Of a stretch of DNA of 64,000 nt, positions 47,092-59,000 are shown piece by piece. Below the pieces are notes generated by a model. That model saw only the letters and a list, made by a program, of their open reading frames with translations, did no database searches and was not told where the DNA came from. Within the stretch, counting starts at the first letter, position 1. Each line of letters starts with the position of its first letter. A program made the translations under genes and the position numbers. The stretch lies in the NCBI GenBank assembly GCA_023333565.1, contig JAJKFH010000374.1, positions 2,418,001 to 2,482,000 on the forward strand, read 5' to 3'. Source of the stretch: Puffinus mauretanicus. Its lineage: Eukaryota; Chordata; Aves; Procellariiformes; Procellariidae.

Positions 47092-50000
47092 GTAAGCAAA
47101 ATAAACCAATATTGCCATTCATTAAACAATTTATCCTAAGTTTAGCAAGGGGAGAGGGGATAGAAATCAGGTCTGTTTGTTAAAAAAAAAAAAAGTATGT
47201 CAACATCTTTATTTTAGATTGGATTTTTATAAGGAATTTGGGTTAGTCAATATATACAAATGCTTCTTATTCCCTGCAATACACAGCTTTGTAGCTCAGC
47301 CTCCTCTTATAAGGACTTATAATAGGATGTAGAGTTTCATACATCCTTAAAAGAAAAAAGTGTATTATTTTTGTGAACAAAAGAAAAGAAAGAAGTAGAT
47401 GAATTGAGTTACGCTGGATATTTGTTTTGAGGATGAAACCTTCCTTGCTAGGCAGGACAAGAGTGAAATGACAACATCCTTGGACAGCATCACTGTAGAA
47501 ATGTGAATTATTCTCTGTTAACTTCATTTTGCATCATCAGAAGCCAGACACGCTGTTTAGGAATTACTATTTATCCAAGACAGTCCATTCATTCAGTGTA
47601 TTCCCTGACTTAACAGTTAACATGCAGTGGACAAGATTAAATTTGTATTAGAGAGAAAATGGATTAGGACAGAAAAAGAAGTTGATTAGTTGCGTGTGTA
47701 TATGTGGATGTACAAATAAGCATATATAGGAATGATACAGCTGTAATGGTATTTACATAGAGTCCTAAAAATACCTGGATTATGATGGAGACAAATTCCT
47801 TACGGGAAAGGAAGCAAAGCATTAGATTGTTTTCTTCTTGCTGTGGTTTAATACAGATTTAAGGTTAAAAGGGATGAATTATGCAGATCAGGTCAGAAAA
47901 ACAGAAATAAGTATTTATAAAACAACAATACATCCTTGGTGACTTTTCCTTTGAGATACTGGCTTGTGATCTCTCTTTCTGTACCAGTGGTTTAAATTTC
48001 ACCTGTGTGCTCAGAGTATTAGGACAGGAACAACAGTCTACATGCAGTGATTTGAAAGCAATTGAAATGTTCAGCTACCGTGCAAGCTCCTGTAAAGTCA
48101 AAGGCAGATCAGGTGGCTTCAGCTCAAATTATTCCCCAGCTAGAACCTTTTTGATAACATAGACATTAGATTTCCGTAACTGCAAGAGTTATTTTCTTAA
48201 AAACTGAAAACAGCTCATGAATTTACAATCCTGTCATATTATCCAGTGACTCATTTGGGAAAAAGGCTGGCTATCACAACATTACAGGGAATGAGTAGAG
48301 GGAGGACATGGTACCTTAGTCCTCTTAGTGTCTTTTCTTGGGCATTCTCTAGTTTCCCAGGCTAGGACTTTCCCTATAGGATACATATGTTGATAGATAG
48401 CACAGAAAGGTTACAGAGGTGTCCTGTAAAGTTGCTGATACTGTTGCGAAAACCAGCCTGTTATAAATGAGCCTAAATTTGTTCTGCATCCAATTCACAA
48501 AGTGAAAATGAATCTTGATGGAAATGCAGCCCACAGCTGACTGCTTGGGAAGTGAATTTGAGGGGAGGGAGTGTGTTCTGTATGGAGCTAAACACACTCA
48601 GAATAATGGTGTAAGACATAGTGAATAAAGTAAAATAATTGGGTATTGAAGGTGATGATGCTAAGGATTCAATGTCACTTTAAATAAATACACACTGCTT
48701 GGTCAAAAGGTTGCACAAACCATCAGCCTCTGAAAGCACAAGGGTTACCTCTTAATTTTCAATTCCTTTTTTTTTTTTCTTAATAACAATCTTGAATTAA
48801 CCTTGAATCTTTACAGGTCCTGTTACAGGCAGGCTCAGTACTGCTCAGACTAAGGTTAGTTCAGACAGTGTTTAGCCAATCTGTGTAAAATGATTTGGAA
48901 GCCTCAGCCTTTTCCTGAGCAGAGAGGTGTACAGGGAAGTGTGTTTTTGACATACTTTATTAGCCTATACAGTAAACTCCCTTTTCAGCCCTATAGCTGG
49001 TCCTTCCCGGTCAGAAGCGAAACAAATTGATGGGGCAGTTGTGTGGGGAGTACATGAATTACAATATTTGTGGGGAGTACAATATTTGCCTTCTGCCATC
49101 TCTGTGCAGAGAAGACAGTCTGGGTTGTCAAGACTAGCTCCTTAGATCTTTAAATATAATGCCAAAGGAAAAAAAAAACCCTTAGTGATTAAGCTGGAGG
49201 AGTCACCTAGGTTTTATATTGTGAGATGTGACACTTGGGTGATCCTTCCCCTAGTCTTATGCAGGTGGAGGGCGTTATTCCCCTCAAATAAACTCTGCAG
49301 TGGTCTGAAAACTGTTGCATATTGGGGCAGTTAACGGGACTGACAACAGCTTGGGCTCTTGCTTCAGCCCCGGCCAGCCCAGACCTCCCCAGGGGAGCAG
49401 CATCCCGGGGAGCAGTGCCCGGGCCAGCCCTCCTCCCCATGGCAGCCCTCCAAAAGGGGGCGTGATGTGGTCAAAAATGGCCATTTCTTGCACCAAGCTT
49501 AAAATCAATTGCAGGACCTGATTATCAGCAGGGTTTGGCTTCCTCTGGTCTGGGGTTATTCAGTTCATCTGCAAATGAAGCTGTAGGTGTTGGAGCCCAC
49601 CCTTGTTCCAGGAGGGATGCAGGCAGGCAGATTGCAACCAGCCACAATGGAAGAGAGCCCAGACCTGGGATCTTATTCTTCTGTCCATGCCTCAGGTCAC
49701 GGAGGCAGCTTGGTTTTGTAGCATATTCAGAACTTCACCTTTTGGGTATTTATGAAGGCTGGCTCGTCAGCTCCAGTCATCAGGGCCATTTTAGTGCAGA
49801 AATACATCAGGCTACTCATAAATGGATGAAGACTTGCCAAACTTATTGCATGTTGGCCCCAGATAAACCAAAGGTAGCACTTCTGTTGTAACCAACATTA
49901 AGGGGTAAAGTTCTAGGTCTGATTAGTGAAAACTTGAGCAACTCATGTCCCCAGGGTGGTTACCTTTAAAAGAACATTTAAAAGTTTTTGGTTATTAAGA

Positions 50001-53000
50001 AAAAAGTTAAGCAGATATAGTGAAATCCAGGTTGGACATACATGCTGAAACTGCTCCATCAAAAACATAGCAGAAGATGCCCAAACGTTTAAGTGTTTGC
50101 ATGTTGCTTAGAACTGTGAAATTCACTCTCCTGGCTTACTGTAGGAGACTTGAACACACAAAATCATAAATTTGCATATGGAAAAGAAATAAAAATTCCA
50201 ATTCAAATCGCTCAGAAAATATTAGGCATCTTTCCAGTTAACATCAGCAGGCTTTGACTGAGTTGCCATATGACCTTTCTTCTGTCAGATATCCAATGGC
50301 GGGTGAAAAAAAACCTTAAAAAAAATTGAACCTGTTTTTAGTTAATGTCTACAATGTTCTGTTGCATTACAAGGCTCTGAAGTAAGAGATCTCTGTTTGA
50401 AATGGTGTCCCAGGAATATCAATAGTATGACCTCCCTTGAACTGTATGATTCCCTAATCATCAGATAACACCATTGTTATAACACGTGCCGGGCATGTGC
50501 CATTGACCTGCCACTTTGTGGCACAGCTCTGAGGGACCAGAAAACAAACAAACAAATTAGTCATACCATTTATGGAGCCAAGCCATCCTCCATGGAGTAA
50601 AAGCTAATCAACTTCATAATAACATGCGGTGCCCATGCGCAATGAAACTGTTTAGTTCTTTATGAATTATTCAATGAGTCCTCCTGGCAGTTGGGGTAAG
50701 TTGTTTGTTCGCCTGGCTGCTGTTTCTGTTCTGCAGCGGTCCCCCCTTGCTGTCCAGATTCAACATTTCATGTTGTTTCCACAGAATCAGTGAGTGATGG
50801 ACAGGCTGCACTATCCTTGTGGCCAAGCAATGTTCTGCCAATTGATTTCTTTAAATGCAAAGCTTTTAATCGACTGCAGATTTTGTTTTCCAATCTCTCT
50901 CCTCTCAAACTCCCTTCTGCTAATTTGCACTTTGTTCTTCTCCCATTTTCCTAATGACACAGCAGTTCAGACAGGAACTGTTTATTGATGTTGCTGCATT
51001 AGCAGGCAGAGCAGATAAACCTTCTTGTGACTGTTGTTCAGGAGAACAATCATGTTTTTCTTCCTTTTCCAGGTTCAGATAAAAACAGCTGAAAAACTCA
51101 ATACAAGACTAATAGCCCATTTATGGGAAATATAAAAAGCAGCCATTCCCTTTAAAAAATGTTTCCTTTTTTGCTTTCTCACATTCTTGTCTGAAAAGCT
51201 TCCCCTATATAACTCCTTAAATTTAGAACTTCAGCATCCTATTTCCTCTATGAAAGCTTCAGTGGTGTGATCCATCAATGGAGATGGACTTTCTTTTAAT
51301 TACATGGTATATTTATCCATAATCCAATAGCATTTGTAACATGGACATTCTTAATCAAAACTAAGTAACCTGACTCTTAGTCAGAGCTAATGCTTGTTCA
51401 AAGCTCAGTTGTAAGACCAGTCCCGCTTAAATTCTCTGGAGGCAAAGATGACACCTTTCTGCAGCACTGAGCAAAATCAATTAATATCCAATCTACTTTA
51501 AACACAGAAATTGCTGTGCTTTCCTTATTTCGAGTAATTTTTACCAAACAGCTTGGACATGAACATGAACCTAAATGCCACTTGCAAAGACATTCTTGAG
51601 GCATGCAGTTGTACCTCACTATATTTTTGCTGACCTGCAAGGATAGATTTATCTTTATTTCAAGAATTCTGCATGACTCACTGAAATTCACCCTCCAGAG
51701 CAGACAAAAATTTGGAATTTCAGATGCTCTGCAAAAAGGACAACTAAACAACTTTTGTGGAAACCCGAGTCGTTTCTCAGGACAAAAGGACTCAGAGAAA
51801 TTGCAAGGAACCTCCCAGATAAAATCTTGGAAGCTCCCCTGTAACTGTACTAGGCTCAGATGGAATAAGAAGTTCATAATCAGAAAGAAAATACACTGAA
51901 ATGGTCATCAAGCAGTCAGGATGGTGTGAGGGTTTGGTGGAGGATCTCCAGTAGTCCAAGAATCACCCACTCAGTTGAAATTGGGAAGCAAAGAACAGAA
52001 TTGATAGCACCAAACATCCCCAACTTCTCTCCTTTCCTCTCCCCTGACTTCTGCAACTCCTCCTCTCTCATGAAAATTTATCTCTGTGCTGGCACAGGGA
52101 GTTGTGGTGGGACTGAGGAGGGGCAGCTTTCATTCCTTTGATCCGAGGACTATTAGGTGCACATGTAATTCAGGCACTGCTGCCCTCTAAGTTCTGCCAG
52201 TCTCCTAGGACTTCACTAGAATAGTAAAAAAAATCTTGGCCAGCCCATTCCAGCCACTGGTGGAAGACCAGGAAGAAACCCACGGTGTCTCCAGACACCC
52301 CCTCTTTCCTTGAGGCTGCTGCTTACAATGTCTGTAAGGCAAACACACATTAAGTCCAAGTTCCTTTGAAGGTGGCTTCCACCTGTTTCTAAGAGTAGTC
52401 AAGAGCATTTTTGGATGACCTGCTTCCTTGCTATCTGAAGTTTAAGACTACCTTATGCTGTATGTAAGCTAAAATGGCACACACCATTGGTCAATGAGAT
52501 TCAGTGGACATACAGCAACTTCATTTTGTGTCCTAATCCTGGGAAGCAAAATGATGAGGTGTCTTCCAAAACAATGTCCATCTCTGACCTTTCTCTTCTG
52601 GCCTGTGCAGAAATGTCACTAAGGAACTAAGGACAGAAGCAACTCAGAGGCAAAACCATGCACGCTGGACACATTTTTTCACCTTAAACATTCCTTTTGA
52701 AAAGAGGGACATCAGTTTCATCCAACTACATTTATGATTTGAGTATTTTTATAAGGCTGAATTAGACGGTCTTTTCTTTGACCTAACTTCATTGTAAAAC
52801 TCATCTTGTCTGAAGAAAGGCTGAATACAAACCGAGTAGGGATTTTAAAATTTGACCTAGAATGTTGAACTAATAGCTGACCTTTGAACTGCTCCTAGAT
52901 TACCCAGGGTTTACGGTCATCCTATGTTTCATTGGAAGGGTCATTTCCTGTAGGACTTACATCCAGTCATCTGACTTGTGACCTCTTGGATTAGATTTAT

Positions 53001-56000
53001 GATCTTGCAAGGTCAGTTTTTAACTCCTTCTAGACTGTTAAGTTGCAAAGAGGACATTGCTTGTCATTAGAAAAGCAGTTTTCTCCAGTATGGTAATAAG
53101 GTTTTGGAATGACCTTTAATTCCAGTGTCACAAGACACTACTGATTTCCAAACAATATTAAGACTTTGTAGTTATCCCTACCTTTTCTTAATTTAGAAAT
53201 AAGTAGATATATACATTGAAGATACCAAGAATTTGCCAATATTTGCAAACTTGGCAAACAGAATATAGTCACGTACCTCCATGTCAAGGTATTTAAACAA
53301 AAGAGAGACTTGATTTTCAGCTCTGCTAAGTATTAACAACTCCAGCTGATCTCAATAGGAGCAGTAGAAACTCAACACCCCTCAAAATTATGTCAGTAAC
53401 ACATAACTATAGAAATACATGCTTTCGTATGTATGATTAGTGTCTGTAATTTGTTGGGCAGGAATCATCTCTTTTCTTAATGTATCTACAGTGTATAGTC
53501 CAGTTTGACTTTGCTTTCTGATAACAATGAAAATAAATGCATTGAATAGATTCAGTCCTCAGATACAGAACTTTACCAGAGTGAAAGTAAGAAAACGCAA
53601 GATTTCTGTGGTTAAACATAAAATTCAATAGACCGACGCAACTGCATTTTCAACAGAAATCAAAGCTAAGTGCCATAAGCATGAGTTTACTAGAGACCTC
53701 AGTTTCTGAGTTAGGCACCAAAAACAAGGACTAGATTTATCAAGAAATTCCCTGCAAACTTTGTGTGAAAAGATGAAGTAGCTCTCCTTAGAAGGAGTCC
53801 TCTTGGATGTCAGTCCCCAGATGAGGACTCCAAACATCTGCATGGTCACCTGTGTTACAACCTGAGACTATCTGAGAAATTCTACTTAGGTGTGTTTCTT
53901 TTGCCTGTCTTTCAGATCCCATGAGGCTACAAGCCTTCCGCTGTAATGGCCGTTCTTGCAACCCTCCGGTCGGAAACCTTGCAACAGGGAGGACACCAGT
54001 CACTCTCACCACATGTGGCCAGAACAGTACAGAACTGTACTGCTTCTACCCAGACCAGAATCTCCTCCATCAGGTCTCCCATGGCTGTGGGCAGCCTCGC
54101 TGCACCAAATGCAATGCCAACCAGCCTGATAACTCCCATCTCCCTGCTGACATGACAGACGATTTCTTTGCAAACCCCATCTCCTGGTGGCAGTCTGCCC
54201 AAGGGGTACACAGGGAAGAAATCAGACTGGACTTTGAAACAGAATTCTACCTGACCCATGTCATTGCTGTGTTCAAGTCACCTCGCCCAGCTGCAATGGT
54301 GTTGGAAAGATCCCAGGACTATGGGCAGTCTTGGAGGCCCTACAAGTATTTCTCTGTCAACTGTACAGCAACTTTTGGGCTCCAGGATGATCTCATTGAG
54401 GAGGGTTCTATGTGCACTTCCAGGTATTCAGATGCAGTGCCCTGCACCAGAGGAGAGGTAAGCAATAACTGAGGTTTGGACTAAGTTTTATGTCGAACAG
54501 CTGAAGACTGGCTGAAAATCAGAGAGTATGTGCTCAAAGAGATACTGTGCATATAAATTAAGAAAGGTAGCCCATCCCCAAAGGCTTTGTGTTAAGAAAA
54601 TAAAGGGGAAGAAGGAGAGAAATTATATATCAATGAAAATGAACGGAAATGCTTTAACAAATTTCTTTTATGACAGTTGCACAGGATAGGATTAACATTG
54701 CCTAATTTTACACTGCAGATGCCAATAACTGAACTAGAATTCCAACAAAATAGACATAGGGAAATACACATTTGTAGAGTCTGATTTATCCAAACTGTTT
54801 TCCTACTTTAGGATGACATGAACTGCATGGTCTTTCTTTTTCTTCTCCATATAAAAAGTCCTAGATGACTGGATGACTTTTAAATACATTCTTCCCCTGA
54901 GTTTAATGTAACTTTTCTTGCTGGGGTTGACCGCTCTGATTGTATCAAGCCATAGGCTCCAGAAATGAAACCATTTAGAAACACGAAGTGGAAGTGAGCA
55001 GCCAGGTTTCACTATTCAACAGTGGCAAAAGGCCCTCCCTTGTTATGAATACTTTGATGTGTCATTAAGCATATGCAGGTTTTCTTTTAAAATAAATGTA
55101 CAATTGCTCTGATAAATTCATCAAGAATTCGACAAGAACATTAACGACTGCTTAGTAATCAGATACTTAGTTTAGTTAAACTCTTTTCATTCATCGATCT
55201 TGAAACAGTTTAGATGGGAAAGATGTATCATTTTATAGAGAAGACATAAAGGCACAAAGGAAGATTATAAGACATTCCTATTGTCACAACAGAGGCTGGA
55301 GTCCTTTCACTTCCTTCTCTCTTCCTTAGAGAAGTCACAATCCTCTTGGTTTCCCTGTCTGGAAGTGATCATGCAGGTTTGGCAGTAATACTTTGCTGCA
55401 AATTAAGCTCAGGTGTGAGGTAAATGGTCCAGATAGGCTTCAAAAAACACAGTGGTTTCAGCAGTGTGCTTCAAAATGCACTTGAGAAGAAAGAAACTAG
55501 CGTACTATACCTGAGACAGGGAAACAGCAGTAAGGAGAGACTGAGTTCATCTGTGTGCAACAGGCTGGGAAACATCTCTGCATATTAGAAATCTGGAGCA
55601 GATCATCTGACTACTAAACTGTCTTGTTCCTGAAGTAGTAATTCTGCTGGTCAGTTATCATGATACATTTAAGTCAAATACATCCAAATGTCTTCTGTAG
55701 AGAGATTACAATTTGCCACGTCAATACAGAATCTAGGCAACTAATATAATTTTCCACTCTTGTGTGCGTTCCAATCAAAAATCTGGAAGTACTTTGCAAG
55801 ATCCATTTAATGATCTTCAGCACACATATAAGGGTTCTGTTGCCATTTCACAGATGGGGAAAGAGCAGCACAGAAAGGTGAAGTGTTTCATGGTAAAACA
55901 GGACAATTATGGTTGAGTAAGGAACAGAATACAGGGTCTGAGGCAAATGCCTTGGCCTTAAATGCAAAACAACTCTTCCTTCTCTAGTACAGTATCCCTG

Positions 56001-59000
56001 TTGCCCCGCACTATGTTGGCTTTTGTGCTTACTTAACTTTGGGGAATATCATTAAGACCATGTGTTGCTGCTACAACAAATCGGAGAAGTGGATGGCAGA
56101 AAATCAAATAATAAAACATTCATCCAACACAAGCCTTTGTGACTGCAAGTGTCAAAATGATTCTGTCAACTTGGGCAGCAACTACACTGAAGTGAATATC
56201 TGTATGCTTAATCAATCTATGCTGTGGTAGTAGGTGTTAGAAAACAGTAGTAATAGTAAGAACAGTCATATATTTACAGGTCATACCCTTGCAGTTCCCA
56301 AATACTTTCATGAACTGTTACATGAATTGAATACATACAGAGGTCACTTCCTCCATGGGACACAAAGCTGAAGCTTTAAAGCAGCACACAGGAATCTGTA
56401 TAGCAACTTAACAGAGAACAAGACAAATACTGTTTCACAGCACATTAACCCAAAAGGATTCTGAAGTTCTGGACAGACTTTACAGAGACCTCTTAATCAA
56501 TCCATGAAATGCCACTATGGCAAGGGTGCAAAAGCATTAGGCTTTTCAGGTCAGCAATATGACACAGCAGATTCTTTTGTGAATGAAAATAAAGGAAGGC
56601 AGAGTGTAGTTATTTAAAGTGATACCTGATCAGATTTGCCTGAGTGACACTGCTACTCTTACTACAAGTCTCACAGGAGCTTTGCCCACGCATCTCAGAA
56701 CTGTAATTTTACACCTTATTTTAAAGATGTCACAAATGTCATCAAGGTATCCCCTCAAGCACTGACTCACAACTGACTTGGAAGGAAGCTGACTGAATCC
56801 CCACCACTACTTTCTGCAGTGTTCTCTGCTTCTTTTTCACCTCCACTCTGACCTATCCAATTACTGATTCTGGCTAAGCCTTGGATTGCTGAGGAGCTCA
56901 CATCACAAGATGACAACATTTCTGAAATGATCAAAACTGTTCCAACTTAAATGCTAATTAATGCTCTGAGATAAATGCCAGTTTTTTCTACTGAGGAGGT
57001 TGAAGTCATTTCCACTGCATGACACTTGGGTTTTTCTTGGGCATTGCCCTGTTCACTTGGAGAAGAGACACAAATTCCTTTTTAACAGGGCACAAAAGGA
57101 ATCAAAAAAAAGACCGCTTACTAAGAACACTTAGGTTTAAAACCCATGTGGGACACATCATGAAACAAGATTTCAGGTCAACTGACTTCCAGAACTGAGA
57201 ATGTAGGTGTGAAAGGAGAAGGTGGTAGAGCTGCAGTAACTTACATGCACCTGTAAACTGAGATGCATCTCCCTGAGTCAGCACACTCTGGTGGTCCTCC
57301 AAGACCACTGAAAGAGGCTTTTCCTGGGAGCATGACGGGAAACTTGGCAGATGAGAAACTTTCAGGAGACTAGAATGGAGGCAAAAGACATTTGGGTGAG
57401 TGATGAGAAACAATGTCACAACAGAACATAATTTATCACTAAGTTAAGGTGTATCCCTTGTCTCTTGTAGATTATCCCTTATCTTTTACCTCTCACGGGG
57501 TCACGCATCTTCATTCCATCTCAGATAAGGTACAGCTGAGACAGAAGGTGTCATGCATTGGGGAACAAGTCCTGTAGAAATGCAAGGAGATTACTTCCCA
57601 ATGTCTCTTTTGCAGTTTTCTTTTACTCCAGCTTTTACTAAATCCCTTACTCCTGTTCAGATCCAGACTACTTCTGCAGCTAGAATCTATCTCTCTGAGA
57701 TCCTAGGTCCCCCCATCTTAATTCTTCTGGCAATAAACTTGCCCTATTGATGATTTCTGGTCTAGGAGGCAGAGCAATTTATTCGCTGCCAATTGCCTAC
57801 ATGTCATTTGCTTCATACGAAGCACCACAAAATCAACCTAACTTTCTATGCTTATAAACACTTTGCAGTGAAAATCCTCCACTAGCGTGTCTTAAGTCCT
57901 GACTGGCCTGTTAAGTACCCTATGTTTTGCCTGTTGACTTCTATCACTATAAGAAATTATATATTAAATGGGAAACAAGTGCTTCTAATCTTTATCCGAT
58001 TCTTAAGGGAGAACATTCTTAACTATTCTTAAGGGAGAATAGTTACCGCTACGCTCATCAGCTTCAGTACGCCGACCTCCAACATAACATCATGAACTAA
58101 AACCAACCCCACCTTTTTAAGGTCTGTTCATCTACTGTAAGTGCACCTACAGGCAGTGCTTGCATGGAGTCTTATGCATCAGCTGAGACCTTTTTTACCC
58201 ACCTGTCCATCCACCTGTTTTTCTAATTTAAAAACACTGTACTATATAGTCATGGACCCTAAAATGAGCCTTCAGGTCAGCTAATGTAAATCAAAACTCT
58301 GGGCCAAACAAAAGGAGAAACGTTGCATCAGACAGTAGTGTGACTTACAGTTCAAACATCATATGGAGGAAACAGGGACCGAAATGTTTCAACCTGCATC
58401 CTGACAGCACGTGCACTCAAGGATCTGAAAGATTAAGAGCACGTTTTTAATAAGCTGGAATATCGGGAAATGAAAACAAATGTTCTCCTCCATCGAAGAT
58501 GATGTTTGCATGAAAGGAAGACATTAGCATGCAAAACGGGGTAGAACACTGACCTGCTTATAACCACCAGACCCAAAAGGAGACCCTTCCCCTATTGGGT
58601 CTAGCTAGTGGAAGGGAGTTTTGAATCAAAGGCTGGTTCATTTATGTGAGTGTCTGTGTGACAGATGACACCAATGAAGTGTGATATAATAAACCCATTA
58701 CTGGAATTCACTGGGGGCTGGAAGAATTGTGTATGCCTGAATTAAGTAACTGGTTTCTATGGCAACATGTTAAGTGTGCCTTGCGCAGAAGACCTGTTCA
58801 TTCTCCGTTTTGTATCCTGTGGTGACCTCTTTAGGGACAGAAGTCCCCAGCAGTGCCTTTTGTCAAAGATGAGTGGACTTGCTTTGTAGCTAAAAGACTT
58901 TTAATCAGTCTTCTAAACACACTCTGTGCATGCCAGATTAAGACATGTTGTGATGGGATGCAGTTCTGTCTGCTTCAAAAGCCACCAGGTCGTTCAGACA

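Noticed and set aside
51398..51877. 159-codon minus-strand open stretch in netrin-like intron 1
   Set aside because: No family resemblance was seen and no splice or promoter context supports it. A plus-strand open stretch overlaps it, as expected by chance.
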